A stretch of DNA of 64,000 nucleotides, taken from the NCBI RefSeq assembly GCF_008704395.1, contig NZ_CP023695.1:2232001-2296000 (forward strand), given 5' to 3'. A program made the translations under genes and the position numbers. This document shows positions 42,702 through 49,585 of the stretch, in pieces; positions within the stretch are counted from its first letter, which is position 1; each line of letters begins with the position of its first letter. This DNA comes from Streptomyces alboniger (lineage in GTDB: Bacteria > Actinomycetota > Actinomycetes > Streptomycetales > Streptomycetaceae). The notes beneath the pieces are model-generated. The model made no database searches, was not told the DNA's origin, and worked only from the letters and a program-made list of their open reading frames with translations.

Positions 42702-43949
42702 ATGGCTGAGGACAACACCCGTCCGCCGTCCCGGCGTTCGCTGCTCGGCTGGGGCGGCGCCGGGCTCGCGCTCGGCGCGGCCGCGGCGGGCGGCGCGGTG
42801 GCGATGACCCGCTCCGGTGACGAGGCGGTGCCCGCCGGTGACGCGGGGGCGGCCGTCCCCTTCCACGGCGCGCACCAGGCCGGCATCGCGACCGCGGTCC
42901 AGGACCGGCTGCACTTCGCGGCGTTCGACGTGCGGACGGACGACCGCGAGGAGTTCGTCCAGCTCCTCAAGGACTGGACGAGGGCCGCCGCGCGGATGAC
43001 TGCGGGGCACACGGTCGGCGAGGGCGCCCACGGCGGGCTCGCCGAGGCGCCGCCGGACGACACCGGTGAGGCGCTCGGACTCAAGCCGTCCCGGCTGACG
43101 CTGACGATCGGCTTCGGGCCCTCCCTCTTCGAGCGGTTCGACCTGTCCGGCCGGCGCCCGAAGGCCCTGGTCGACCTCCCCAAGTTCCCCGGCGACAACC
43201 TCGACAAGGCGCGCAGCGGCGGCGACCTGTGCGTGCAGGCCTGCGCGGACGACCCGCAGGTCGCCGTGCATGCCATCCGCAACCTCGCCCGCATCGGCTT
43301 CGGGAAGGTCGCCGTGCGCTGGTCGCAGCTCGGTTTCGGCAAGACCTCCTCCACGACGCCGGACGCGCAGACCCCGCGTAACCTCTTCGGTTTCAAGGAC
43401 GGCACGCGCAATGTCTCCGGGCAGGACACCTCGGCGCTCGCGCAGCACGTGTGGGTCGGTGAGAAGGACGGGCCGGACTGGATGGCGGGCGGCTCCTACC
43501 TCGTGGCGCGGCGCATCCGCATGAACATCGAGACGTGGGACCGCACCTCGCTCGGCGAGCAGGAGGACGTGTTCGGCCGCGACAAGGGCGAGGGCGCCCC
43601 GGTCGGCAAGGCCAAGGAGCACGACGAGCCGTTCCTGAAGGCGATGAAGCCCGACGCGCACGTGCGGCTCGCGCACCCCGACGCCAACGACGGGGCGACG
43701 CTCCTGCGCCGCGGCTACTCCTTCACGGACGGCACCGACGGCCTCGGCCGCCTGGACGCGGGGCTGTTCTTCCTCGCCTACCAGCGGGACGTGCGCACCG
43801 GTTTCATCCCGGTCCAGCGCAATCTGGCGCGCTCGGACGCGCTCAACGAATACATCCAGCACGTGGGTTCCGCGGTCTTCGCGGTTCCGCCGGGCGTCCG
43901 CGACAAGGACGACTGGTGGGGCAGGGGCCTGTTCACCGGGGAGGCGTAG
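42702..43949 (+). CDS. efeB: Dye-decolorizing peroxidase / deferrochelatase EfeB
   Basis: 415-aa heme peroxidase. ATG at 42702 follows GAGGGGG. The Tat signal SRRSLLGWGGAG directs folded, heme-loaded export. The DyP signature GFKDGTRN (distal Asp and Arg) is near residue 230, and the proximal His lies in HVRLAHPDAN. In the Efe system it is proposed to oxidise Fe(II) or to draw iron from heme. The gene sits between efeO and efeU with gaps of 14 and 3 bp. Confidence 0.94.
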   Translation: MAEDNTRPPSRRSLLGWGGAGLALGAAAAGGAVAMTRSGDEAVPAGDAGAAVPFHGAHQAGIATAVQDRLHFAAFDVRTDDREEFVQLLKDWTRAAARMTAGHTVGEGAHGGLAEAPPDDTGEALGLKPSRLTLTIGFGPSLFERFDLSGRRPKALVDLPKFPGDNLDKARSGGDLCVQACADDPQVAVHAIRNLARIGFGKVAVRWSQLGFGKTSSTTPDAQTPRNLFGFKDGTRNVSGQDTSALAQHVWVGEKDGPDWMAGGSYLVARRIRMNIETWDRTSLGEQEDVFGRDKGEGAPVGKAKEHDEPFLKAMKPDAHVRLAHPDANDGATLLRRGYSFTDGTDGLGRLDAGLFFLAYQRDVRTGFIPVQRNLARSDALNEYIQHVGSAVFAVPPGVRDKDDWWGRGLFTGEA

Positions 43950-43952
43950 CCG

Positions 43953-44801
43953 ATGTTCGGCAACTATCTGATCGGCCTGCGCGAGGGCCTGGAGGCCAGC
44001 CTGGTCGTCTGCATCCTCATCGCCTACCTGGTGAAGACGGAGCGGCGGGACGCGCTCGTACCCATCTGGACCGGTATCGGCGTCGCGGTGGCGCTCGCGC
44101 TCGGCTTCGGCTGCGCGCTGACCTTCGGCTCGCAGGAGCTGACGTTCCAGGCGCAGGAGGCGCTCGGCGGCACGCTGTCGATCGTCGCCGTGGCGCTGGT
44201 GACGTGGATGGTCTTCTGGATGCGGCGCACGGCACGGCACTTGAGGGCGGAGCTGCACGGCAAGCTGGACTCCGCGCTCCGGATGGGCACGGCCGCGCTG
44301 GTGGCGACCGCGTTCCTCGCGGTGGGCCGGGAGGGCCTGGAGACGGCCCTGTTCGTGTGGGCGTCGGTGCGGGCCTCCGGCGACGGTTCGCACGGGCCGC
44401 TGCTCGGCGTGCTCCTCGGGCTGCTCACGGCGGTCGTGCTCGGCTGGCTGTTCTACAAGGGCGCGGTCCGCATCAATCTCGCGAAGTTCTTCACGTGGAC
44501 CGGCGCGATGCTCGTCGTCGTGGCGGCGGGCGTCCTCGCGTACGGCGTGCACGACCTCCAGGAGGCGGAGTTCGTCGGCGGGCTCCAGGACAAGGCGTTC
44601 GACATCAGCGCGACGGTCCCGCCGGACAGTTGGTACGGCACGCTCCTGAAGGGCGTCTTCAACTTCCAGCCGGATCCGACGGTTCTCCAGGTCGTGGTCT
44701 GGCTGCTGTATCTGATCCCGACGCTGGTGTTCTTCTTCGCCCCCGCGCGGTCGGCGGCCAAGCCCCCCACCGGGGCCGAGGCGGCCGTGCGGCCCCGGTA
44801 G
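43953..44801 (+). CDS. efeU: Ferrous iron permease EfeU (FTR1 family)
   Basis: 282-aa membrane protein with seven hydrophobic segments and the two iron-binding REGLE motifs (LREGLEASLV in helix 1 and GREGLETALF in helix 4). It imports iron handled by EfeO and EfeB. The start lies 3 bp after the efeB stop, so it is translated with it. The C-terminal tail is short and hydrophilic. Confidence 0.94.
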   Translation: MFGNYLIGLREGLEASLVVCILIAYLVKTERRDALVPIWTGIGVAVALALGFGCALTFGSQELTFQAQEALGGTLSIVAVALVTWMVFWMRRTARHLRAELHGKLDSALRMGTAALVATAFLAVGREGLETALFVWASVRASGDGSHGPLLGVLLGLLTAVVLGWLFYKGAVRINLAKFFTWTGAMLVVVAAGVLAYGVHDLQEAEFVGGLQDKAFDISATVPPDSWYGTLLKGVFNFQPDPTVLQVVVWLLYLIPTLVFFFAPARSAAKPPTGAEAAVRPR

Positions 44802-44838
44802 GGTTCGGGCCCGGGAAGGGCGTAGGTGAAGGGACCCC

Positions 44839-45840
44839 ATGAGTAAGGTGCGCAGGCTTCGCGGTGTCCGCCGTCCGGCCGCGGCGGCGGCGACGGTGAC
44901 CGCCCTGTCGGTGACGGCGACCGGTTGCGTGACGGTGCACGGCGAGCGGGAGGTCGTCCCCACGGCGACGAAGGCCGAGGCCGCCGGGGCGCTGAAGGAC
45001 TTCCTGGCCGCCTACAACAAGGCGGAGAAGACGTACGACCCGGCCGCGGACGCCGCCCGCGTCACCGGTCCGCTGGGCGCCATCAACCAGGCGGGCCTGA
45101 AGTCGCGGCAGATCCAGCACCCGAACGGCAACCCGGGGGCGACGCCCCTGAAGCTCACGGACGTCACGTACTCGATCCCGAGGAAGGCCGGCTGGCCGCG
45201 CTGGTTCGTGGCCGACACCAGGGCCAACCGGACGGTCGGCGGCCGCAAGGACGTGCGCTGGCTGTGGGTCTTCACCAAGGGCGGCAAGGACCAGCTGTGG
45301 CAGGCGTCCTATCTGAACCTCGTGGCGGCCGGCAAGGTGCCCGAGCTGAAGAAGGACAAGGACGGCTGGGCGGTGCCCGTGGAGGCCGGGGCGGCGAATC
45401 TGGCCGTGGCTCCCAAGGACCTGGGCAAGACGTACACGACGTTCCTGAAGTCGGGCGGCGACGCGTTCGCGCCGGGCGACCACACGACGAAGTGGAAGGC
45501 GATCCGCGACCGGAACACCAAACGGCTCGGGGTGGGCGTGCGGTACCTGGACTACCCGATGCACTCCGGCGCGTTCGCCCCCGTGGGGCTGCGTACCAAG
45601 GACGGCGGGGCGATGGTCTTCTTCGCCACGCACCACTACGAGAACCAGACGGCCGCCAAGGGGGTCGACCTCAATCTCGACGCGGACGTGAAGGCCCTGC
45701 TGAAGGGCGAGGCGAACCAGTCGGTGACGCTGGAGCGCGTCTCGAACCAGGTGGTCCTGGACCCGGCCGAGCCGGACGGCGGGAAGGTCACGTTCCTCGG
45801 CCGCATCCAGGGGCTCACCGGCGCGAAGGGCGAGCAGTAG
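44839..45840 (+). CDS. Putative lipoprotein, unknown function
   Basis: 333 aa. A basic N-terminus, a hydrophobic segment and the lipobox ATGC (residue ~30) indicate membrane anchoring. No domain is recognised. Conserved-looking aromatic stretches include GWPRWFVADT, RWLWVFTKGG and MVFFATHHYENQT, suggesting a two-lobed beta-rich protein. ATG at 44839 follows GAAGGGA. It lies 37 bp behind efeU on the same strand, so read-through from the iron operon is possible, though no iron motif is visible in it. Confidence 0.8.
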   Translation: MSKVRRLRGVRRPAAAAATVTALSVTATGCVTVHGEREVVPTATKAEAAGALKDFLAAYNKAEKTYDPAADAARVTGPLGAINQAGLKSRQIQHPNGNPGATPLKLTDVTYSIPRKAGWPRWFVADTRANRTVGGRKDVRWLWVFTKGGKDQLWQASYLNLVAAGKVPELKKDKDGWAVPVEAGAANLAVAPKDLGKTYTTFLKSGGDAFAPGDHTTKWKAIRDRNTKRLGVGVRYLDYPMHSGAFAPVGLRTKDGGAMVFFATHHYENQTAAKGVDLNLDADVKALLKGEANQSVTLERVSNQVVLDPAEPDGGKVTFLGRIQGLTGAKGEQ

Positions 45841-45861
45841 CGCGCCCTCCGGTACCGGCGC

Positions 45862-46587
45862 TCAGCCCCGCAGCGGCCAGGCGGCGATGTCCTGCTGCGG
45901 CTCCCCCGCGACCCGCGCGCATTCGTCGGTGAGCGTCTCCAGGAGTGTCAGCGGGTCCGGCAGCGGGTGCTCGGGGCCGCGCACCCAGCGCACGCCCTGG
46001 TCACCGGGGAGCTTGGCGGGCGGCACCAGGACGTACGAACCGCGGCAGTGCCAGCGCAGGCCGGGGTGCTCGTCCATCGTCTCGGGGTGGCAGTCCAGCT
46101 CGCAGGGCCACCACTCGTCCTCGTCCTCGGGGGTGCCGCGGGTGGCGGTGTAGAAGAGCATCCGGTCGTCGCCCGACTCGGCGACGGGGCCGACGTCGAT
46201 GCCCGCCTCCAGGAGCCGCCGCAGGGCCTCGCGCCCGGCGTCCATCGGCACGTCGAGGACGTCGTGGACCATGCCGGTCGCGGTGATGAAGTTCGCCTGG
46301 GGCTGGTGGCGGGCCCAGCGCTCGATCTGACCGCGGTCGGTCGTGGACTGCGTCTGCCAGGCGAAGGAGACGGGGTGCCGTGCGGGGGTGGGGCAGCCGA
46401 TGCGGTCGCAGGAACATCGGTACCCCGAGGGATACGCGGCCGGGGCGAGCGGCAGGCCGGCGCCCGCGGCGGCCAGCAGCAGGTCCTCCCGGGCCCGGTC
46501 ATCGGCCGTCGTGTCCTTGGGACGCCGGCGAAGCCACTGGGAAATCCTGCCCTGCCCGCCGGACCGGCTGCCGAACTCCGCGCCCAT
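45862..46587 (-). CDS. Bifunctional DNA primase/polymerase-like protein
   Basis: 241 aa, resembling the N-terminal prim-pol domain (PF09250) widely found as single-domain proteins in Streptomyces. The zinc-knuckle-like CSCDRIGCPTPARHP, the segment ANFITATGMVHDVLDVPMDAG and the late block HCRGSYVLVPPAKLP fit that group. In chromosomal proteins of this type the catalytic acidic pair is often altered; here DVPMD stands where a DxD is expected. The role is unknown. It is convergent with the lipoprotein gene. Confidence 0.75.
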   Translation of the reverse strand: MGAEFGSRSGGQGRISQWLRRRPKDTTADDRAREDLLLAAAGAGLPLAPAAYPSGYRCSCDRIGCPTPARHPVSFAWQTQSTTDRGQIERWARHQPQANFITATGMVHDVLDVPMDAGREALRRLLEAGIDVGPVAESGDDRMLFYTATRGTPEDEDEWWPCELDCHPETMDEHPGLRWHCRGSYVLVPPAKLPGDQGVRWVRGPEHPLPDPLTLLETLTDECARVAGEPQQDIAAWPLRG

Positions 46588-46762
46588 CTAGCCCCTCACC
46601 TCGCCGTTGTGCCGAAAGCATGACCCATGGTCCCACCATCCTGCGCTTCGGGGGGCCGGAGCCCACATCCGGGGTGGCCGGGGTGATGCCAGCCACTGGC
46701 GGTTATCACGCCCTATCGCCCACTAAGTGGTGAATTACCCTTTACCCCCCTACGGTGTCGCC

Positions 46763-47611
46763 ATGGTCATTACGACTGCGCTGACAGGCCTCACGGCGCT
46801 GACCCTCACGGCACCGAGCGGCTACCTCGCCCCGATCGAGTGGGGCCGCGTGCCCCTGACCCTGGACGCGCTTCCCCGTGTCGTCTACACCGCGCACCGC
46901 GGCGGCGCCCTGGAGGTCCCGGAGAACAGCATGGCCGGGCTGCTCACGGCGTACGAGCGCGGCACCGCCCAGGTCATCGACTTCGACACGCGGATACTGC
47001 GCGACGGCACCCTGGTGGTGATGCACGACAAGACGCTGGACCGCACCACGTACGCGACGGGTCCTGTGCACCTCCTCGACCGGTACCAGTGGCACGGCGT
47101 CCTGGTGCGGCCGGACGCCTCACTGCCCGGCCGGTGGCGTCCGGAGCGGGCGCCGACGGTGGAGGAGGTCCTCGACCGGTTCGGCGGACGCATCATGCTG
47201 ATGCTGGAGGCCAAGGATCCGCGGAGCGTCGGCAAGCTCGCCGGGATGATCCGCGCCCGCGGCCTGACCCGCTCGGTCTTCGTCAACACCAACACGCCCT
47301 CGGTCGCGCGCCGCGCCCACGAGCTGGGCCTGCTCGCGCAGCTGTGGCGCTCCAAGGAGCAGATGCGCACCGACCGGCCCGAGCAGTGGACGTCGTACGT
47401 GGACGTCCTGGACGTGGACTACAAGGCGCGCGACAGCGATCTGCGGCGCGCGGTGAACTCGGGTGTCCCGCGGGTGTGGGCGCACACGGTGACCACGGCG
47501 AAGCAGCGCGACCGGGTGCTGCGGCTCGGCTGCAACGGCGTCATCACGGATACTCCGGGCCTCCTGGCGCGTACGCCGGTAGCGCCCGCGGGGCCGGCCG
47601 GGCGCGCATAG
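46763..47611 (+). CDS. Glycerophosphodiester phosphodiesterase family protein
   Basis: 282 aa. The domain begins near residue 35 with AHRGGALEVPENSMAG (catalytic His, metal Glu), then DFDTRILRDGTLVVMHDKTL with the second catalytic His, and later LMLEAKD. It hydrolyses glycerophosphodiesters to glycerol-3-phosphate and an alcohol. The usual metal motif ExD reads DFD here. ATG at 46763 has no ribosome site; an in-frame GTG lies at 46727. The short hydrophobic start (VITTALTGLTALTLTAP) may be a weak signal or membrane segment. Confidence 0.88.
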   Translation: MVITTALTGLTALTLTAPSGYLAPIEWGRVPLTLDALPRVVYTAHRGGALEVPENSMAGLLTAYERGTAQVIDFDTRILRDGTLVVMHDKTLDRTTYATGPVHLLDRYQWHGVLVRPDASLPGRWRPERAPTVEEVLDRFGGRIMLMLEAKDPRSVGKLAGMIRARGLTRSVFVNTNTPSVARRAHELGLLAQLWRSKEQMRTDRPEQWTSYVDVLDVDYKARDSDLRRAVNSGVPRVWAHTVTTAKQRDRVLRLGCNGVITDTPGLLARTPVAPAGPAGRA

Positions 47612-47632
47612 CGGGGTCGGCCGACCGCCGGG

Positions 47633-48277
47633 TCAGGAGGCCGCGGGGCGCGGGGTGATGCCGTAGAGGGCGTACTCGACGAGTTTGTCCGCGTAGGCGT
47701 GGGTCAGGGGGCCCGAGCGCATCAGCCAGCGCTGGGCGAGCGGGCTCGCCCACAGCTCCAGGGCGATGCGGGGGTCGACGTCCGGCAGGACGTGGCCCGC
47801 GTCCTGGGCCTGGCGCACGCGCTTCACGAAGAGCTGGAGCTGCGGTTCGAGGAGTTTCTCCACGAACTCCTCGCCCAGCTCGGGGTTGAGCAGGCCCTCG
47901 GCGGCGAGCGCGCGGTAGGGAGCGTCGTACTTGGCGTCGTTGAACTCGTCGACGGTGGCCCGCATCACGAACTTGAGGTCGGCCTCCAGGTCCCCGGAGT
48001 TCGTGATCTCGGTCTGGATCTCGCCCCGGCCCGCGTTCTCGCTCGCGGCCCTGGCCGCCTGTTCGCCGAGGTCGAGGAAGGCGTCGAGCAGGACGGCGCC
48101 CTTGGACGACCACCAGCGGTAGATCGTCTGCTTGCCGACGCCGGCGCGGGCCGCGATGGCCTCGATCGTCAGCTTGGCGTAGCCGACCTCTCCGACGAGG
48201 GCGAGGGCGGCGTCGTAGATCGCGCGGCGCGAGCGTTCGCTGCGGCGCGTGGAGTCCGGGGCGGTTTTCTGGGCCAT
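47633..48277 (-). CDS. TetR-family transcriptional regulator
   Basis: 214 aa. The helix-turn-helix is LTIEAIAARAGVGKQTIYRW (residues ~35-55), followed by a C-terminal domain with TVDEFNDAKYDAPYRALAAE, as in the TetR_C_11/16-like group. ATG at 48277 gives MAQKTAPDS. It is divergent from the small DUF6243 gene. The 120 bp between them hold three GAGACG/CGTCTC sites and a promoter, so it probably represses that gene and itself. Confidence 0.92.
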   Translation of the reverse strand: MAQKTAPDSTRRSERSRRAIYDAALALVGEVGYAKLTIEAIAARAGVGKQTIYRWWSSKGAVLLDAFLDLGEQAARAASENAGRGEIQTEITNSGDLEADLKFVMRATVDEFNDAKYDAPYRALAAEGLLNPELGEEFVEKLLEPQLQLFVKRVRQAQDAGHVLPDVDPRIALELWASPLAQRWLMRSGPLTHAYADKLVEYALYGITPRPAAS

Positions 48278-48304
48278 GCCTTCGAATGTAGCAGCGGCCG
48301 AACC

Positions 48305-48375
48305 GAGACGTACCGTCTTGACAATACGCAGCGTCTCGCCCAAAGTAGACCTCGAAGCGAGACGCGGCGTCTCGC
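48305..48375. promoter_or_regulatory. Three TetR-operator-like sites and a promoter
   Basis: Site 1 is GAGACGTACCGTCTT (48305-48319). Site 2 is CAATACGCAGCGTCTCG (48322-48338), a mixed half-site. Site 3 is GCGAGACGCGGCGTCTCGC (48357-48375), a perfect 9+1+9 palindrome. A plus-strand -35 TTGACA lies at 48319-48324 with CAAAGT 16 bp later, between the sites. The half-site CGTCTCG also forms the centre of the operator at 19706-19738. Confidence 0.7.
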
Positions 48376-48397
48376 TCATTCGATGGAGGTGGGCCAC

Positions 48398-48580
48398 ATG
48401 ACCCGAGGCGGATCCGGAAACATGCTGGGCGTCGGCGGCACCCGCAGCAACCTCTCCCGCAAGACGCTGCGCGGCGCCGGCCGCGGTGGACGTGTCGGCG
48501 GCGGGCTCAGCCCCCAGGAGCAGAAGCGCGAGCTGGTGCGCAGGCTGCGGGAGGGCCGCGAGGCGCACGGTCGGTCGTAG
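48398..48580 (+). CDS. DUF6243 small protein
   Basis: 60 aa, very basic and Gly-rich, with NMLGVGGTRSNLSRKTLRGA at the start and a helical SPQEQKRELVRRLREGR end. ATG at 48398 has GGAGGT seven bases upstream. The family is restricted to Streptomyces relatives and has no known function; the charge suggests nucleic-acid contact (inference). The operator-filled region before it implies tight control by the divergent TetR. It may share a transcript with the downstream dimethylargininase gene. Confidence 0.85.
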   Translation: MTRGGSGNMLGVGGTRSNLSRKTLRGAGRGGRVGGGLSPQEQKRELVRRLREGREAHGRS

Positions 48581-48611
48581 AGCGCGCAACCACCCGTTCG
48601 GTGCACTGCGC

Positions 48612-48734
48612 GAAGGCTCCTCACACCGCACTATGGGCAGCAACTGCCCCACGGGGGGCGGCAACTGCCGCACCATAGGCAGCGGCTGGCCCACACGGGG
48701 CAGCACACGACCCTGCGGTACGTGAGGAGCCTTC
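48612..48734 (+). promoter_or_regulatory. Structured RNA leader hiding the ribosome site of ddaH
   Basis: GAAGGCTCCTCAC (48612-48624) and GTGAGGAGCCTTC (48722-48734) are perfectly complementary over 13 bp. The right arm contains the GAGGAG ribosome site (48724-48729) of the TTG start at 48736. Inside are hairpins GGGCAG-CAA-CTGCCC (48635-48649) and GCGGC-AACT-GCCGC (48658-48671), plus CTATGG (48631-48636) pairing with CCATAG (48673-48678), partly exclusive with the first hairpin. A translation-control element is inferred. It matches no riboswitch class I know. Confidence 0.6.
48633..48725 (+). CDS. Possible 30-codon leader ORF of four 7-residue repeats
   Basis: ATG at 48633 to TGA at 48723-48725 encodes GSNCPTG, GGNCRTI, GSGWPTR and GSTRPCG after the Met, from 21-bp imperfect repeats starting at 48636, 48657, 48678 and 48699. 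Its stop codon lies inside the arm that hides the ddaH ribosome site, so a ribosome finishing it would open that stem. The only upstream ribosome-like bases (GAAGG) are 16 nt away, so translation is unproven. Confidence 0.3.
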   Translation: MGSNCPTGGGNCRTIGSGWPTRGSTRPCGT

Positions 48735-48735
48735 T

Positions 48736-49569
48736 TTGTCCCGTTTTCCTCGCTCTCCTCGGCGCGCCACACCCCGGCGCTATCTGATGTGCCCACCGGC
48801 ACACTTCAAGGTCACGTACTCCATCAACCCCTGGATGGACCCCGGCAAGCCGGTCGACGTCCCGCTCGCCGTCGCCCAGTGGGAGGACCTGCGCGACCGC
48901 TACCGCTCGCTCGGCCACACCGTCGAGGAGCTGACCCCCCGGCCCGGACTGCCGGACATGGTCTTCGCCGCGAACGGCGCGACCGTCGTGGAGGGGCGGG
49001 TGCTCGGCGCGCGCTTCGCCTACCGCGAGCGCGAGGAGGAGGCCGCGGCCCACCTGGAGTGGTTCCGCGCGCACGGCTTCACCGAGATCCACGAGCCCGT
49101 CCACATCAACGAGGGCGAGGGCGACTTCGCCGTCACCTCCTCCTACGTCCTGGCCGGTCGCGGCTTCCGGGCCAGCCCGCTCTCCCACGGCGAGGCGCAG
49201 GAGTTCTTCGGCCGCCCGGTGATCGGGCTCGACCTCATCGACCCCCGCTACTACCACCTGGACACCGCGCTCGCCGTCCTGGACGACGCGGCGGACGAGG
49301 TCATGTACTACCCGCCCGCCTTCTCGCCCGGCAGCCGGGCGGTCCTGCGGAGCCTGTTCCCCGACGCGGTGATCGCCGAGGAGCCCGACGCCGAGGCGCT
49401 CGGGCTCAACGCCGTCTCCGACGGGCTCCACGTGCTGCTCCCCCAGGCCGCGCTCGGGCTCTTCGAGCCGCTGCGGGCGCGCGGCTACGAACCCATCGGA
49501 ATGGACCTGAGCGAGCTGCTCAAGGGCGGCGGCAGCGTGAAGTGCTGCACGCAGGAGCTGCGGGCCTAG
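48736..49569 (+). CDS. ddaH: Dimethylargininase (DDAH) family hydrolase
   Basis: 277-aa cytoplasmic guanidine-modifying enzyme of the amidinotransferase fold, probably turning methylated arginines to citrulline. Substrate and catalytic motifs are visible: LPDMVFAANG, EGEGDF, the catalytic His in YYHLDTAL and the catalytic Cys in GGSVKCCTQEL. The TTG at 48736 follows GAGGAG by six bases, and that ribosome site is paired in the leader 48612-48734; ATG 48787 would remove conserved N-terminal sequence (PRRYLMCPP). A related guanidino hydrolase activity is possible. Confidence 0.9.
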   Translation: MSRFPRSPRRATPRRYLMCPPAHFKVTYSINPWMDPGKPVDVPLAVAQWEDLRDRYRSLGHTVEELTPRPGLPDMVFAANGATVVEGRVLGARFAYREREEEAAAHLEWFRAHGFTEIHEPVHINEGEGDFAVTSSYVLAGRGFRASPLSHGEAQEFFGRPVIGLDLIDPRYYHLDTALAVLDDAADEVMYYPPAFSPGSRAVLRSLFPDAVIAEEPDAEALGLNAVSDGLHVLLPQAALGLFEPLRARGYEPIGMDLSELLKGGGSVKCCTQELRA

Positions 49570-49585
49570 CCGGTCCGCTACGGGC

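Noticed and set aside
46588..46762. Possible regulatory palindrome GTGAT...ATCAC before the glycerophosphodiesterase
   Set aside because: Only the outer five bases and a few inner ones pair, and no promoter alignment or regulator supports it.
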